Both the position numbers and the translations under genes were made by a program. Under the pieces are notes generated by a model. The model was not told the origin of the DNA, did no database searches, and saw only the letters and a list, made by a program, of their open reading frames with translations. Shown here piece by piece: positions 32,751-41,251 of a DNA stretch of 64,000 nucleotides (position 1 is the stretch's first letter; every line of letters begins with the position of its first letter). Source of the DNA: Alistipes timonensis JC136 (lineage in GTDB: Bacteria; Bacteroidota; Bacteroidia; Bacteroidales; Rikenellaceae); NCBI RefSeq assembly GCF_900107675.1, contig NZ_FNRI01000004.1:124001-188000 (forward strand), in the 5' to 3' direction.

Positions 32751-34168
32751 AATGCTTCGGAAGCGGTGAAGAGGAATGCTGAGGAGCGCTTGCGGTCCCA
32801 CGGCAGGTTTTGGTTGCCGAAATTGCCCCATCCGTAGTCGAGGCGGATATTCATGCGGTTCTTAAACTCGAAGCGGTAGCCGCACCCGAAACTGCACAGC
32901 GTGTTGCCCCAGCGGAACCGGTCCGTACCCCAGACCTGCCCGCCGCCGATCCATCCCACGATGCCGTGGCGTCGGTAGATCTTCTGCCGCAGTTCGAACT
33001 GCGTCTCGATGAGCCGTTTGTCGCGGTAGCGTCCCTCGTAGTAACCGCGCATGCGCTCCATGCCGCCCATCTTGGCGTACATGTGCCATGACGGGGTTCC
33101 GGCCGTGCCGTCGGCGTAGAGGTCGTAGGCCAGCACGGCCCCTTTCCAGAGCCTCTGGTAGAAGTTGAAGGTCAGCGTGAAGCGTCCGAACGTGCGGCGG
33201 GTGTTGCCCAGCCATTCGGGATACCATTTGGCTTCGGCTTTGATGAAGATGCCCTTCGAGGCGTTGAACGTCACGTCGCGTGTATCGTATTGGGCGAAAA
33301 TCCCGAGACTGGTGTTAAACGCGTTGGGCTTGTCGCCCGTCGTGGCGATGAAGTTCGAGAAGGGGTCCTGCTTCTCGGGGTCGTAGCGTTTGCCGTCTTT
33401 CCAGAGATCGTACATTTCGCCGATCTGTCCGCCCGGTTTCGGGATTTCGTTGTTGTCGATCCGCTGCATGTATTCCACCATGCCGGAACTCTTGTATTTG
33501 GCTCCGGAATAGTCGATGCTGCCGCTGACGCCGACATAGAAACGCCCCACGAGAGAGGTGCAGTAGGAGATGCGGAAAGCGCCCATCGTCGTGGTGAGAT
33601 CCTGCGCGTAACCCTCTTTGCCGGCCTGGTAGCCCACGCCGTAGAAGGCCCCGGGGAAGTAGACGAAAGCTCCCGAATAACTCAGCCGTTGTTTGTTCTT
33701 GTTGTAGATGTTGTCGCCCGAGAAGCGCAGCAATACGAATTTCTTGGTCGTGAAGTTGCCGTAGATCGAAATGTTCGACGGAGCGGTGACCGAGTCGGTG
33801 CGGTCGAGCCTGTAAAGGCCCGCCAGCAGGAAGCCGATGCCGAACCCGACGTCCGACGAGTAGTTGGGGCCGGGAGCGATGCTCCAGTCGATCTTTTTTT
33901 CGAAAGTCCGGTCGACGTTCGACCGGCTGTAGTAGTCGATGATGCGGCGGATGAGTCCGGGGCGTTTTACCGGAGCGGCGAGTGCCGACGTGTCGGCCGG
34001 TCGTATGTGTTTGGCGTTCGGGTGTGCTTCGGCCTGTCCGATTTGCAGGAGCGTCGTCTCGGTCGAAGGGAAATTCTCTTTCGAGGGCTCCGTGTTCTGA
34101 GCGGATGCCGGGCGTGCGGCTGTCAGCAGGAGAACTGCGGAAAGAAGGAGTGCGATGGTCTTTTTCAT
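32747..34168 (-). CDS. Omp85/BamA-like outer-membrane beta-barrel protein without POTRA
   Basis: A 473-residue protein; the start is the ATG at 34168, with a signal peptide (residues 1-24, ending ASAQ). After a ~60-residue linker the sequence alternates polar and aromatic residues as in a barrel from ~80 on. The MRGYYEGRYRDK segment matches the conserved VRGF/RGY loop of Omp85 barrels, and the chain ends with an aromatic residue (TASEAF) for BAM-dependent assembly. No POTRA domain is present, so it is a short member rather than BamA itself. Its cargo or channel function is unknown. Own promoter at 34193. Confidence 0.85.
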   Translation of the reverse strand: MKKTIALLLSAVLLLTAARPASAQNTEPSKENFPSTETTLLQIGQAEAHPNAKHIRPADTSALAAPVKRPGLIRRIIDYYSRSNVDRTFEKKIDWSIAPGPNYSSDVGFGIGFLLAGLYRLDRTDSVTAPSNISIYGNFTTKKFVLLRFSGDNIYNKNKQRLSYSGAFVYFPGAFYGVGYQAGKEGYAQDLTTTMGAFRISYCTSLVGRFYVGVSGSIDYSGAKYKSSGMVEYMQRIDNNEIPKPGGQIGEMYDLWKDGKRYDPEKQDPFSNFIATTGDKPNAFNTSLGIFAQYDTRDVTFNASKGIFIKAEAKWYPEWLGNTRRTFGRFTLTFNFYQRLWKGAVLAYDLYADGTAGTPSWHMYAKMGGMERMRGYYEGRYRDKRLIETQFELRQKIYRRHGIVGWIGGGQVWGTDRFRWGNTLCSFGCGYRFEFKNRMNIRLDYGWGNFGNQNLPWDRKRSSAFLFTASEAF

Positions 34169-34192
34169 AGCGTGTTGGGTGGGAGCCGAATG

Positions 34193-34200
34193 CAAAGATA
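34193..34200 (-). promoter_or_regulatory. -7 promoter box of the Omp85-like gene
   Basis: The minus strand reads TATCTTTG 25 bp before the ATG at 34168. Confidence 0.65.
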
Positions 34201-34273
34201 ACCCTAATTTTTCGGTTGTGCAAAATGAACAATCGGAACCCTTGCGGGAGGCGACTGATCCGGGAAAAATTCC

Positions 34274-34281
34274 TACCTTTG
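34274..34281 (+). promoter_or_regulatory. -7 promoter box of the pentapeptide-repeat gene
   Basis: TACCTTTG lies 25 bp before the ATG at 34306, in the 137-bp divergent region shared with the Omp85-like gene. Confidence 0.65.
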
Positions 34282-34305
34282 TAGCAATTCAAACAATCTT
34301 CGTGT

Positions 34306-34947
34306 ATGGAAATCGCCCGTCCGCAACTGCCTGCCGAGCCTGAAACGGCTGCCGACCCCATCCGGATGCACCTCGACGAGGAGATCGCCGACGCTGTATT
34401 CCGCGGTGCGGATTTCGGCGCACCCGTCCGTGAACACCTCTCGGTGCAGGGCTGTCGCTTTACCGGCTGCGTCTTCGCCGGAAGCGCACTCGGGCACTCG
34501 CAGTTCTCGGATGTCGTTTTCCGCAACTGCGACTTTTCGAACGCCGATCTGCTGGGATGCAGTTTCCATCGCGTGGAGTTCTCCGACTGCAAGCTGACGG
34601 GGACCAACCTTGCCGAGACGACCTTGAATCATCTGTTGTTCGACCGTTGCAAGGGCGAATTTGCCAATTTCGCCTTTTCGCGTCTGCGCACGGTGCGCTT
34701 TGCCGGATGCCGGATGCGCAGTGCGGCCTTCGGCGACTGCCGTTTCGAACGCGTGGAGTTCGCGCAGTGTGAGCTGGCGATGGCCGAATTCTTCGGGACG
34801 CGCCTGCGGGGCGTGTCGTTCGCCGATTCGGACATCCGCGGGATACGGGTCCGCGAGATCGACTCCTTCGAACTGAAAGGCATGAAGATAAGCGTGCTTC
34901 AGGCCGCCGAACTGGCCCGTCTGCTGGGCGTAGAGATCGAGGAGTGA
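34306..34947 (+). CDS. Pentapeptide repeat protein
   Basis: A 213-residue protein with no signal peptide. Residues ~25-185 are a run of A(D/N)LxX-like five-residue repeats with Phe, Leu or Cys at the inward positions (FRGADF, CRFTGCVFAGSAL, FRNCDFSNADLLGC, FADSDIRGI), giving a right-handed quadrilateral beta helix. Such proteins can mimic DNA and shield gyrase (Qnr type) or act as scaffolds. The C terminus is short and helical (LQAAELARLLGVEIEE). A Qnr-like function is possible but not shown by sequence. Confidence 0.9.
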   Translation: MEIARPQLPAEPETAADPIRMHLDEEIADAVFRGADFGAPVREHLSVQGCRFTGCVFAGSALGHSQFSDVVFRNCDFSNADLLGCSFHRVEFSDCKLTGTNLAETTLNHLLFDRCKGEFANFAFSRLRTVRFAGCRMRSAAFGDCRFERVEFAQCELAMAEFFGTRLRGVSFADSDIRGIRVREIDSFELKGMKISVLQAAELARLLGVEIEE

Positions 34948-34965
34948 GCCGGCTCCGATAAATGC

Positions 34966-34996
34966 ACAGCCCGGACTCCATCGAAGCCCGGGCTGT
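34966..34996. terminator. Hairpin between convergent genes
   Basis: ACAGCCCGG (34966-34974) pairs with CCGGGCTGT (34988-34996) around a 13-nt loop. It sits between the stop codons of the pentapeptide-repeat gene and the C1 peptidase gene and may serve both. The T-tracts are weak. Confidence 0.6.
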
Positions 34997-35017
34997 CGTT
35001 TCGTGCGGTGCATGCGC

Positions 35018-36226
35018 TTATTTGAGTCCGATCTTTTTGAGTATCTCCTTGGGTACGCCGTTCTTGTTGACCAGCACGGTCATCGTCTTGTAGGCGACGA
35101 ACGGACGCGAAAAGTACCAATAACCCTCGTAAGGTCCCGCCAGGGCCCACGAGTTCTTGACCTTGTAGTAGGGCGTGCCGTTCTGGTCGACGGCCGTGCC
35201 CACGATCTGCATGCCGTGGTCGTCGGTGCTCTCGTAGTTGTCATAGCCCTCCTGGCGAAGTTCCTGCGTGATGGTGCGCTCCTTGCCGGGTTTCTCGAAG
35301 GTGTAGAGTGCGGCGTCCTTCTCCTTCTGGGTGAGTTTGCCCCACTTCTCGGCCTCGGTGCCCTCCATGCCTTCGAGGTCGGCCTCGGGAATGATGCCCA
35401 GGCCTTTGGTGCGGCTGAAGCCTTTTTCGCTGACGTCCGTGCCCCAGGCGATGGTGTAACCTTTCTCCAGCGAGTTGTCGATGATTTGCATGAACTCGTC
35501 CAAGGGGACGTTCCACACCTTGTCCCAATTCCAGTTGTCGGGGACCTCCATGGCGAACTCCGTGTAGAAGGGATGGTGGGTGAACGACGAGAACTCGATG
35601 TAATCGTTCATATCGATCGGCAGCGAGGCGGCGAACGAGGCGGGGGTGTACTCCTTGCCTGCATAGGTGAACTTTTCGGGCATGGCGCCGAAATAGGCGT
35701 CGAGAATGCCGTTCAGTCCGGCCTGCCAGGCGGTCGTGAGACGGCTGTCGCTGCGTTTTTCGCCGGCATTGATCACCGCGTCGGCATAGGCTTTGATGAC
35801 GGCGTCGATCTCGTCGAAATTGGGCTTGTCATAGCCGTAGTTCAGTCCCGGATAGACCTCCTCGGGGACGATGCCGTAGCGCTCGATGCCGCCGATCACG
35901 TCGTGGGCCTGACCGCCGACGGCGAGGTTCAGCGAACCGTGCAGCCGGACGTATTTCACAGCTTTCTCAAAGTAGACGTTGCGCACAATCCACATCTCCG
36001 AGAGGTCCAGTTCGGGACCTCCGGCGCGGAGGATTTCGCTCTCGAGGAACGAGAGGGTCGAGTAGCACCAGCAGGTGCCGCTGCGGCTCTGGTCTTTGAC
36101 CGAGGTGACGGGCAGGATTTTGACATCGGTGAACCGGTAGCCTTCGGGGGCGGTCTTTTCGGTCGTTTGTGCCGCGGCTCCTCCTGCGAGACAGAGCGCG
36201 AATACGGTGAGAACGAGGTTTTTCAT
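35018..36226 (-). CDS. Secreted C1-family cysteine peptidase (aminopeptidase C-like)
   Basis: A 402-residue protein; I place the start at the ATG at 36226 in front of a signal peptide (ends GGAAAQ). The papain-fold triad is visible: Cys52 in QSRSGTCWCYS, His in DDHGMQIVG and Asn in KVKNSWALAG. The large helical part between them (FYTEFAMEVPDNWNW, GYTIAWGTDVSEKGF) is that of bleomycin hydrolase/PepC. Unlike cytoplasmic PepC it is exported, so it probably trims peptides in the periplasm, complementing DPP11. It lies 23 bp downstream of topA on the same strand. Confidence 0.92.
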   Translation of the reverse strand: MKNLVLTVFALCLAGGAAAQTTEKTAPEGYRFTDVKILPVTSVKDQSRSGTCWCYSTLSFLESEILRAGGPELDLSEMWIVRNVYFEKAVKYVRLHGSLNLAVGGQAHDVIGGIERYGIVPEEVYPGLNYGYDKPNFDEIDAVIKAYADAVINAGEKRSDSRLTTAWQAGLNGILDAYFGAMPEKFTYAGKEYTPASFAASLPIDMNDYIEFSSFTHHPFYTEFAMEVPDNWNWDKVWNVPLDEFMQIIDNSLEKGYTIAWGTDVSEKGFSRTKGLGIIPEADLEGMEGTEAEKWGKLTQKEKDAALYTFEKPGKERTITQELRQEGYDNYESTDDHGMQIVGTAVDQNGTPYYKVKNSWALAGPYEGYWYFSRPFVAYKTMTVLVNKNGVPKEILKKIGLK

Positions 36227-36249
36227 GGTATGACGGGTTTTTGTTGTCC

Positions 36250-38547
36250 TTATTTCTTCGATCCGGCGACGATTTTCAGGCATTCGTCGAGGGTCAGTTC
36301 CTCGGGCTTGGCCCCTTTCGGCAGACGGTAGTTCTTGCCCTTGTAGGCGATGTAGGCGCCGTAACGGCCGTTCTTCACCAGCATGTCGGGGTCCTCCGGG
36401 AAACTTTTGAGCGGCGTGTTGGCAGCTACGGCGGCCGCCTGATGTGCGCGCACGACCTCTACGGCCCGGTCATAGGTGACCGTATAGGGATCGTCGGTTT
36501 TAGCCAGCGAGGCGAACGACTTTCCGTAGCGGATGTAGGGACCGTATTTGCCGATGCCGACGGTCAGTTCCTCGCCGTCCAGCTGCCCGAGGCCGCGGGG
36601 CAGGGCGAACAGCTCCAGCGCCTCTTCGAGCGTGATCGACTCGATCAACTGGCCCTTTTTGAGCGATGCGAAGCGTCCTTTCTCGCCTTCGTTGCCTTCG
36701 ATCTCGACCATCGGGCCGTAACGGCCGATGCGGGCCTTCACGACGTGGCCCGTTTTGGGGTCGTTGCCCAGAATGCGCACCTCGCGCGTCTTGGGGTTCT
36801 GGGTTGCGATGGCCGAATCGACCATCTGGTGGAAGGGACCGTAAAATCCGTCGATCATCTTCTCCCACGTGATGTCGCCCTCGGCGATGCGGTCGAACTC
36901 TTTCTCGACGCTGGCCGTGAAGTTGTAGTCGATGATCGGGCCGAACTGCTCCTCCAGGTAGTCGTTCACCACCATGCCGATGTCCGTCGGCGAGAGGCGG
37001 TTTTTCTCCTTGCCGTAGTTCTCCGAGAGGTTCTTCTCGGCGATCCTGTCGCCGGTAAGCGTGAACTGCACGTAATTGCGCTTCTGTCCGTCTTTGTTCT
37101 GTTTGACGACGTAACCGCGGTTGATGATCGTGGTGATGGTCGGGGCGTAGGTCGAAGGACGCCCGATGCCCAGCTCCTCGAGGCGCTTCACGAGCGATGC
37201 CTCGTTGTAACGGGCCGGAGCCGACGTGAAACGCTCCGTGGCGGTGATCTGCGTCGGGAGCACCCGGTCGCCGGCCGCCAGTTTCGGCAGCAGTCCCTCG
37301 CCGCTTTCGGCAGCCTGGTCGTCGTCCGTCGATTCGGAGTAGAGGCGCAGGAAGCCGTCGAAACGGACCACCTCGCCCTGCGCCACGAACTGGTTCGACG
37401 AACCCGACATGTCGATCGTAATCGTCGTGCGGTCCAACTCGGCACAAACCATCTGCGAGGCGACCGTGCGCTTCCAGATCAGGTCGTAGAGTTTCTTCTC
37501 GGCGGGCGTGCCCTCGATCGACTGCCGCTCGATATACGACGGCCGGATGGCCTCGTGGGCCTCCTGGGCGCCTTTGGTCTTGGTCTTATAGTTGAACCAG
37601 CGGGAGTATTTCTCGCCGTAGAGCTTCGTGATCTCCTCCTTGCACTGGGCCAGCGCTTGCTGCGAGAGGTTCACCGAGTCGGTACGCATGTAGGTAATGA
37701 GACCCTGCTCGTAGAGGTGTTGCGCCACGGACATCGTCTGTGAAACGGACATGCCCAGTTTGCGCCCTGCTTCCTGCTGGAGCGTCGAGGTGGTGAACGG
37801 CGGTGCGGGGTATCGCTGCGCGGGTTTCTCCTCGGATTTGGCCACCGTGAAAGTAGCACCGATACAACTTTTCAAAAACTCCTCAGCCTGTGCCGCGGTT
37901 TCGAAACGCGATCCGAGTTCGGCTTTGAAGAGCGTTTTTTCGGGATCGCCGGCGGCGTGGAACTGCGCCACGACGCGGAAATAGGCCGCCGAACGGAATG
38001 CGATGATCTCGCGCTCGCGCTCGACGATCAGCCGTACGGCCACCGACTGTACGCGTCCCGCCGAGAGCGACGGACGCACCTTTTTCCACAGGACGGGCGA
38101 GAGTTCGAAACCGACCAGCCGGTCGAGTATGCGGCGTGCCTGCTGGGCGTTTACCAGGTCCATATTGACCGTGCGCGGTTTTTCGATGGCTTCCAGGATC
38201 GCCCGCTTGGTGATCTCGTGGAAGACGATGCGCTTGGTCCGGTCGACGGGGAGCCCCAACACTTCGGTGAGGTGCCATGCGATGGCTTCTCCTTCGCGGT
38301 CTTCATCGGACGCCAGCCAGACGGTTTTCGATTTGGCCAGCTTCGTGAGTTCGTCGACCACCTTCTTCTTGTCGCCCGGGATTTCGTAGACCGGTTTGAA
38401 TCCCTCCGTGATATTGATGCCGAGGTCCTTTTTGGCGAGGTCCCGGATATGGCCGAAGCTCGATTTGACGATGAAGTCCTTGCCGAGGAATTTCTCGATG
38501 GTCTTGGCCTTGGCGGGGGACTCTACGATAACTAAATTTTCCTGCAT
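36250..38547 (-). CDS. topA: DNA topoisomerase I
   Basis: A 765-residue type IA topoisomerase. The TOPRIM start is LVIVESPAKAKTIEKFLG, the acidic triad region ASDEDREGEAIAWHL, and the active-site Tyr286 lies in LITYMRTDS. The C-terminal third holds repeats of a TopoI_C lysine-rich type (GRYGPYIRYGK-like: GKYGPYIRYGKSFAS, GRYGAYIAYKGKNYRLP) instead of zinc fingers, as in other Bacteroidota. It relaxes negative supercoils. The gene lies 78 bp after the DUF4270 gene's stop (with a terminator between), so it is probably transcribed separately. Confidence 0.98.
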   Translation of the reverse strand: MQENLVIVESPAKAKTIEKFLGKDFIVKSSFGHIRDLAKKDLGINITEGFKPVYEIPGDKKKVVDELTKLAKSKTVWLASDEDREGEAIAWHLTEVLGLPVDRTKRIVFHEITKRAILEAIEKPRTVNMDLVNAQQARRILDRLVGFELSPVLWKKVRPSLSAGRVQSVAVRLIVEREREIIAFRSAAYFRVVAQFHAAGDPEKTLFKAELGSRFETAAQAEEFLKSCIGATFTVAKSEEKPAQRYPAPPFTTSTLQQEAGRKLGMSVSQTMSVAQHLYEQGLITYMRTDSVNLSQQALAQCKEEITKLYGEKYSRWFNYKTKTKGAQEAHEAIRPSYIERQSIEGTPAEKKLYDLIWKRTVASQMVCAELDRTTITIDMSGSSNQFVAQGEVVRFDGFLRLYSESTDDDQAAESGEGLLPKLAAGDRVLPTQITATERFTSAPARYNEASLVKRLEELGIGRPSTYAPTITTIINRGYVVKQNKDGQKRNYVQFTLTGDRIAEKNLSENYGKEKNRLSPTDIGMVVNDYLEEQFGPIIDYNFTASVEKEFDRIAEGDITWEKMIDGFYGPFHQMVDSAIATQNPKTREVRILGNDPKTGHVVKARIGRYGPMVEIEGNEGEKGRFASLKKGQLIESITLEEALELFALPRGLGQLDGEELTVGIGKYGPYIRYGKSFASLAKTDDPYTVTYDRAVEVVRAHQAAAVAANTPLKSFPEDPDMLVKNGRYGAYIAYKGKNYRLPKGAKPEELTLDECLKIVAGSKK

Positions 38548-38580
38548 TGCGTTTTTTTGATAGCTTTTCAGAAATGCGAA

Positions 38581-38603
38581 AACCTAAGCATTACACTTAG
38601 GTT
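38581..38603 (-). terminator. Terminator of the DUF4270 operon
   Basis: AACCTAAG and CTTAGGTT form an 8-bp stem with a 7-nt loop, 23 bp past the stop codon at 38626; on the minus strand TTTTC follows. Confidence 0.65.
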
Positions 38604-38625
38604 CCGCATGAGGATTGTCTGTCGT

Positions 38626-40332
38626 TTATTTAATCAGGTTATAGGTCAGGTCGAAGCGGATCGGGGCGTTGTTTGTGCCGGCTTCCGCCATGCCCTGCAA
38701 TACGCCGAACGACGTGGAGTAAAGACTGTACGCTTCGGGGCCGATATAGACCGTACGGTTCGTTACCTTGTCCCAGTCGATGTCGGCGATCACGCCGCCC
38801 GCGGCCTCCTTGGCCTTGTTGTAGCTGTTCCACAACTGCTGCATGTAGCCCGTGATGTCCATCACGTAGCATCCGCGGCTGCGGTTGATCTTGCCGCCGT
38901 AGGAGAGCGTCGTGTTGTAATTCTGCTCGTAGGAATAGTTGTAGTCCGAGATCGGCGTCAGCGTCTTGAAATTGGTATACATGCCCAGCCGGCTCGGGAA
39001 TGTGTTCATCTGATCGATCATCGTCGGTTTGACCGGGTTGAGCGCTTCCCAGTCGTAGTCGCTCTCATCGAAATAGACCGACATGCGCGCCTGGCTGAAT
39101 GCCAGTGTCTTGAAATCTTTGCCGTCCTTGTTGCCCTCGGCGATTTCCTCTTCCAGCCGTGCGAAGAACTCCGGCGTGAAAGTCATCTCGGTAACCACGC
39201 CGCCCATGCCTTCGACATAGACGCGGGGATTCAGTTCCCGGTTCTCGTTGATGCTTCCGTCGGGATTGACCTCGCGGGCTTTGGTGATGTCGATCTTGGC
39301 GTCCGAAGTGGCCGCATCGTAGTTGTGGCTGATCGTGTTCACCGAGACATTGCCGAACTCGGCGCCGGATTCGTAGAAGTAATAGACCATGCCGATCGTG
39401 TCTTTGATCAGTGTGGGGTCGTCCTTCACGCGGTTACGGCCGAAGACCGCCAGTCCCGAGTAGTCGAGCGATGTGGCGAAGAGCGTACCCGTCTCCTTGA
39501 TGCCGTCTTGTTGAATCGGTGTATCCGGATCGGGGCAGATATAAAGTCCTTTGAACCGCTGAACCCAAAACTCGAGACTGTCCGGGCTGTAAATCGAATA
39601 GTCCGGCTTACCGTCTTTGTACTCGCTTTCGTCCTGAAGCATCAGGCGTTTGATGTATTTTTCTCCCTCCTCGGTCGGAGTCAGCGTGACAGCCGTTGCC
39701 GTCGAGGGAGTTGTGCCTTTGCCGCCGAGCTTGAAGGTGAAGAGCTTCTTCGAGGGATCATAGACGGCATCCGCATATTTGTTGCCGCTGGCGTCTTTCG
39801 GTCCCGTGGGATCGAAATTGATGTAAAAAGTCGTGTCGGCCTGCGATTTGCCGGCCGAAATCGGTTTTTTGGTGATGTAGTCGTTGCTGGTGATCTCGTA
39901 GATGGCAAAGGTCTGTTCGGTCAGCGAGTCGCGGCCTATGCCGGTGATTTTGAGCATGATCTGCGCCGAGTCGAAGATCGGCATGTATCCGAAATAACCC
40001 GAATCGACCTTATAGTAATTAATCATCTGCGAGAGGAACCCTGCCTTGCGCTCGCCGAGCGTGTCGTTGATGCAGGTTCCGAAATAGCCGTAGGAGATGT
40101 TCGAGCCGATCAGCGAGTCGCTCTGAAACAGCCGCGTCTCGACGTATTTCCGGGGGTTCACCTTCTCGCCGAGGAGTTCGACGTATCCGGCCTTCATCTG
40201 CTGATTGTCCGGAATGAGGTTTCCGCCCAGCGTATCGTCTACCTTGGTGCAGCCCGCGAACACCGCAGCGATCACGGCGGCCAATGCTGCGACCGGGAGC
40301 AGCTTGCGGCGGAAATTATTGAATTGCTTCAT
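38626..40332 (-). CDS. DUF4270 domain lipoprotein
   Basis: A 568-residue protein starting at the ATG at 40332, with a lipoprotein signal (lipobox FAGC, Cys28). The following region KVDDTLGGNLIPDNQQM is the mark of DUF4270, a Bacteroidota family of large beta-rich lipoproteins. Further recognisable stretches are LFATSLDYSGLAVFGRNR and GYMQQLWNSYNKA. The function is unknown; such proteins are thought to be outer-membrane or surface exposed. Its start overlaps the end of the GT5-like gene by 17 bp, a pairing conserved in the order as far as I know. Confidence 0.88.
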   Translation of the reverse strand: MKQFNNFRRKLLPVAALAAVIAAVFAGCTKVDDTLGGNLIPDNQQMKAGYVELLGEKVNPRKYVETRLFQSDSLIGSNISYGYFGTCINDTLGERKAGFLSQMINYYKVDSGYFGYMPIFDSAQIMLKITGIGRDSLTEQTFAIYEITSNDYITKKPISAGKSQADTTFYINFDPTGPKDASGNKYADAVYDPSKKLFTFKLGGKGTTPSTATAVTLTPTEEGEKYIKRLMLQDESEYKDGKPDYSIYSPDSLEFWVQRFKGLYICPDPDTPIQQDGIKETGTLFATSLDYSGLAVFGRNRVKDDPTLIKDTIGMVYYFYESGAEFGNVSVNTISHNYDAATSDAKIDITKAREVNPDGSINENRELNPRVYVEGMGGVVTEMTFTPEFFARLEEEIAEGNKDGKDFKTLAFSQARMSVYFDESDYDWEALNPVKPTMIDQMNTFPSRLGMYTNFKTLTPISDYNYSYEQNYNTTLSYGGKINRSRGCYVMDITGYMQQLWNSYNKAKEAAGGVIADIDWDKVTNRTVYIGPEAYSLYSTSFGVLQGMAEAGTNNAPIRFDLTYNLIK

Positions 40333-41122
40333 AGAATCGGTTGTAATTATCGAAAAAGTCCTCCGCCTCGGGTGACTGGTATTCGAGCATGGGCTTTCCG
40401 CTTGCGCGGGCCATATCGAGCACCTTGGGGTCGACATCCGGAGAAGCCGCCACCACACCGTCGGCATATTCCATAACGAAGCGGCAGAGATTTTCGTATG
40501 ACGGGGCGTCGAGAATCGAGAGATTTTTATCTTTGACCCCTTCGCCGGCGATCTTCGCGCCGAACCCCGGATCGAGCTCCCCGGGGAATCCGTCGCCGTA
40601 GAGCGACACCACGACCTTGACGTCGCGGAAGATCGGATCGTCGGCGAAAACCCGCTTCAGGTAGACGGGAACCACGGCCGTAAACCACCCGTGGCAATGC
40701 ACGACGGTAGGCGTCCAGCGCAGTTTTTTGACGGTTTCCAGTACGCCGCGGGCGAAGAAGATGGCGCGTTCGTCGTTGTCCGGGAAATAGCTGCCTTCGT
40801 CGTCGGCCAATACGGCCTTGCGCGAGAAATAATCGTCGTTGTCGATGAAATAGATTTGTACGCGTGCTGCCGGGATCGAAGCCACCTTGATAATCAGCTG
40901 GTGGTCGTTGTCGTCGATGATGAGGTTCATGCCCGAGAGGCGGATGACTTCGTGCAGTTGGTGCCTGCGTTCGTTGATACAGCCGTAACGGGGCATGAAA
41001 GTGCGGATCTCGTTTCCGTGTTCCTGCATTGCCTGCGTCAGTGCACGGCAAAGCCGGGAACCCTCCGTTTCGGGAAGATAGGGGGTGATTTCCTGACAGA
41101 CGTACAGAATCTTGCTTGCCAT
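40316..41122 (-). CDS. Half glycogen/starch synthase-like protein (GT5 N-terminal domain only)
   Basis: A 268-residue protein that matches only the N-terminal Rossmann half of GlgA (KILYVCQEITPYL, EIRTFMPRYGCINER, VVHCHGWFTAVVPVYL). A normal GlgA has ~480 residues and a second GT1 domain, absent here. The ADP-glucose motif KTGGL near the N terminus reads ETEGS (18-22), so the key Lys is missing. Catalysis is therefore doubtful; a regulatory or scaffolding role is possible. It is usually annotated as glycogen synthase in this phylum. It has its own promoter at 41146 and is coupled to the DUF4270 gene. Confidence 0.82.
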   Translation of the reverse strand: MASKILYVCQEITPYLPETEGSRLCRALTQAMQEHGNEIRTFMPRYGCINERRHQLHEVIRLSGMNLIIDDNDHQLIIKVASIPAARVQIYFIDNDDYFSRKAVLADDEGSYFPDNDERAIFFARGVLETVKKLRWTPTVVHCHGWFTAVVPVYLKRVFADDPIFRDVKVVVSLYGDGFPGELDPGFGAKIAGEGVKDKNLSILDAPSYENLCRFVMEYADGVVAASPDVDPKVLDMARASGKPMLEYQSPEAEDFFDNYNRFYEAIQ

Positions 41123-41145
41123 GTTTTAAAGGGGGTTTATGCTTG

Positions 41146-41153
41146 CAAAGATA
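41146..41153 (-). promoter_or_regulatory. -7 promoter box of the GT5-like/DUF4270 operon
   Basis: The minus strand reads TATCTTTG 24 bp before the ATG at 41122, in the 129-bp gap after queA. A further TACCTTTA (minus) lies near 41235. Confidence 0.65.
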
Positions 41154-41251
41154 GTGAAAACCGCGTGCAGAACCAAATTTATTCGGATTCCGCCGAGGTG
41201 CATCCTATCTTCACGGGGTCGCTTTTGTTCCGTAAAGGTAGTGAAATTTTT

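Noticed and set aside
34306..34947. A Qnr-type quinolone resistance gene
   Set aside because: Pentapeptide repeats alone do not show gyrase protection, and I see no Qnr-specific loops that I could confirm.
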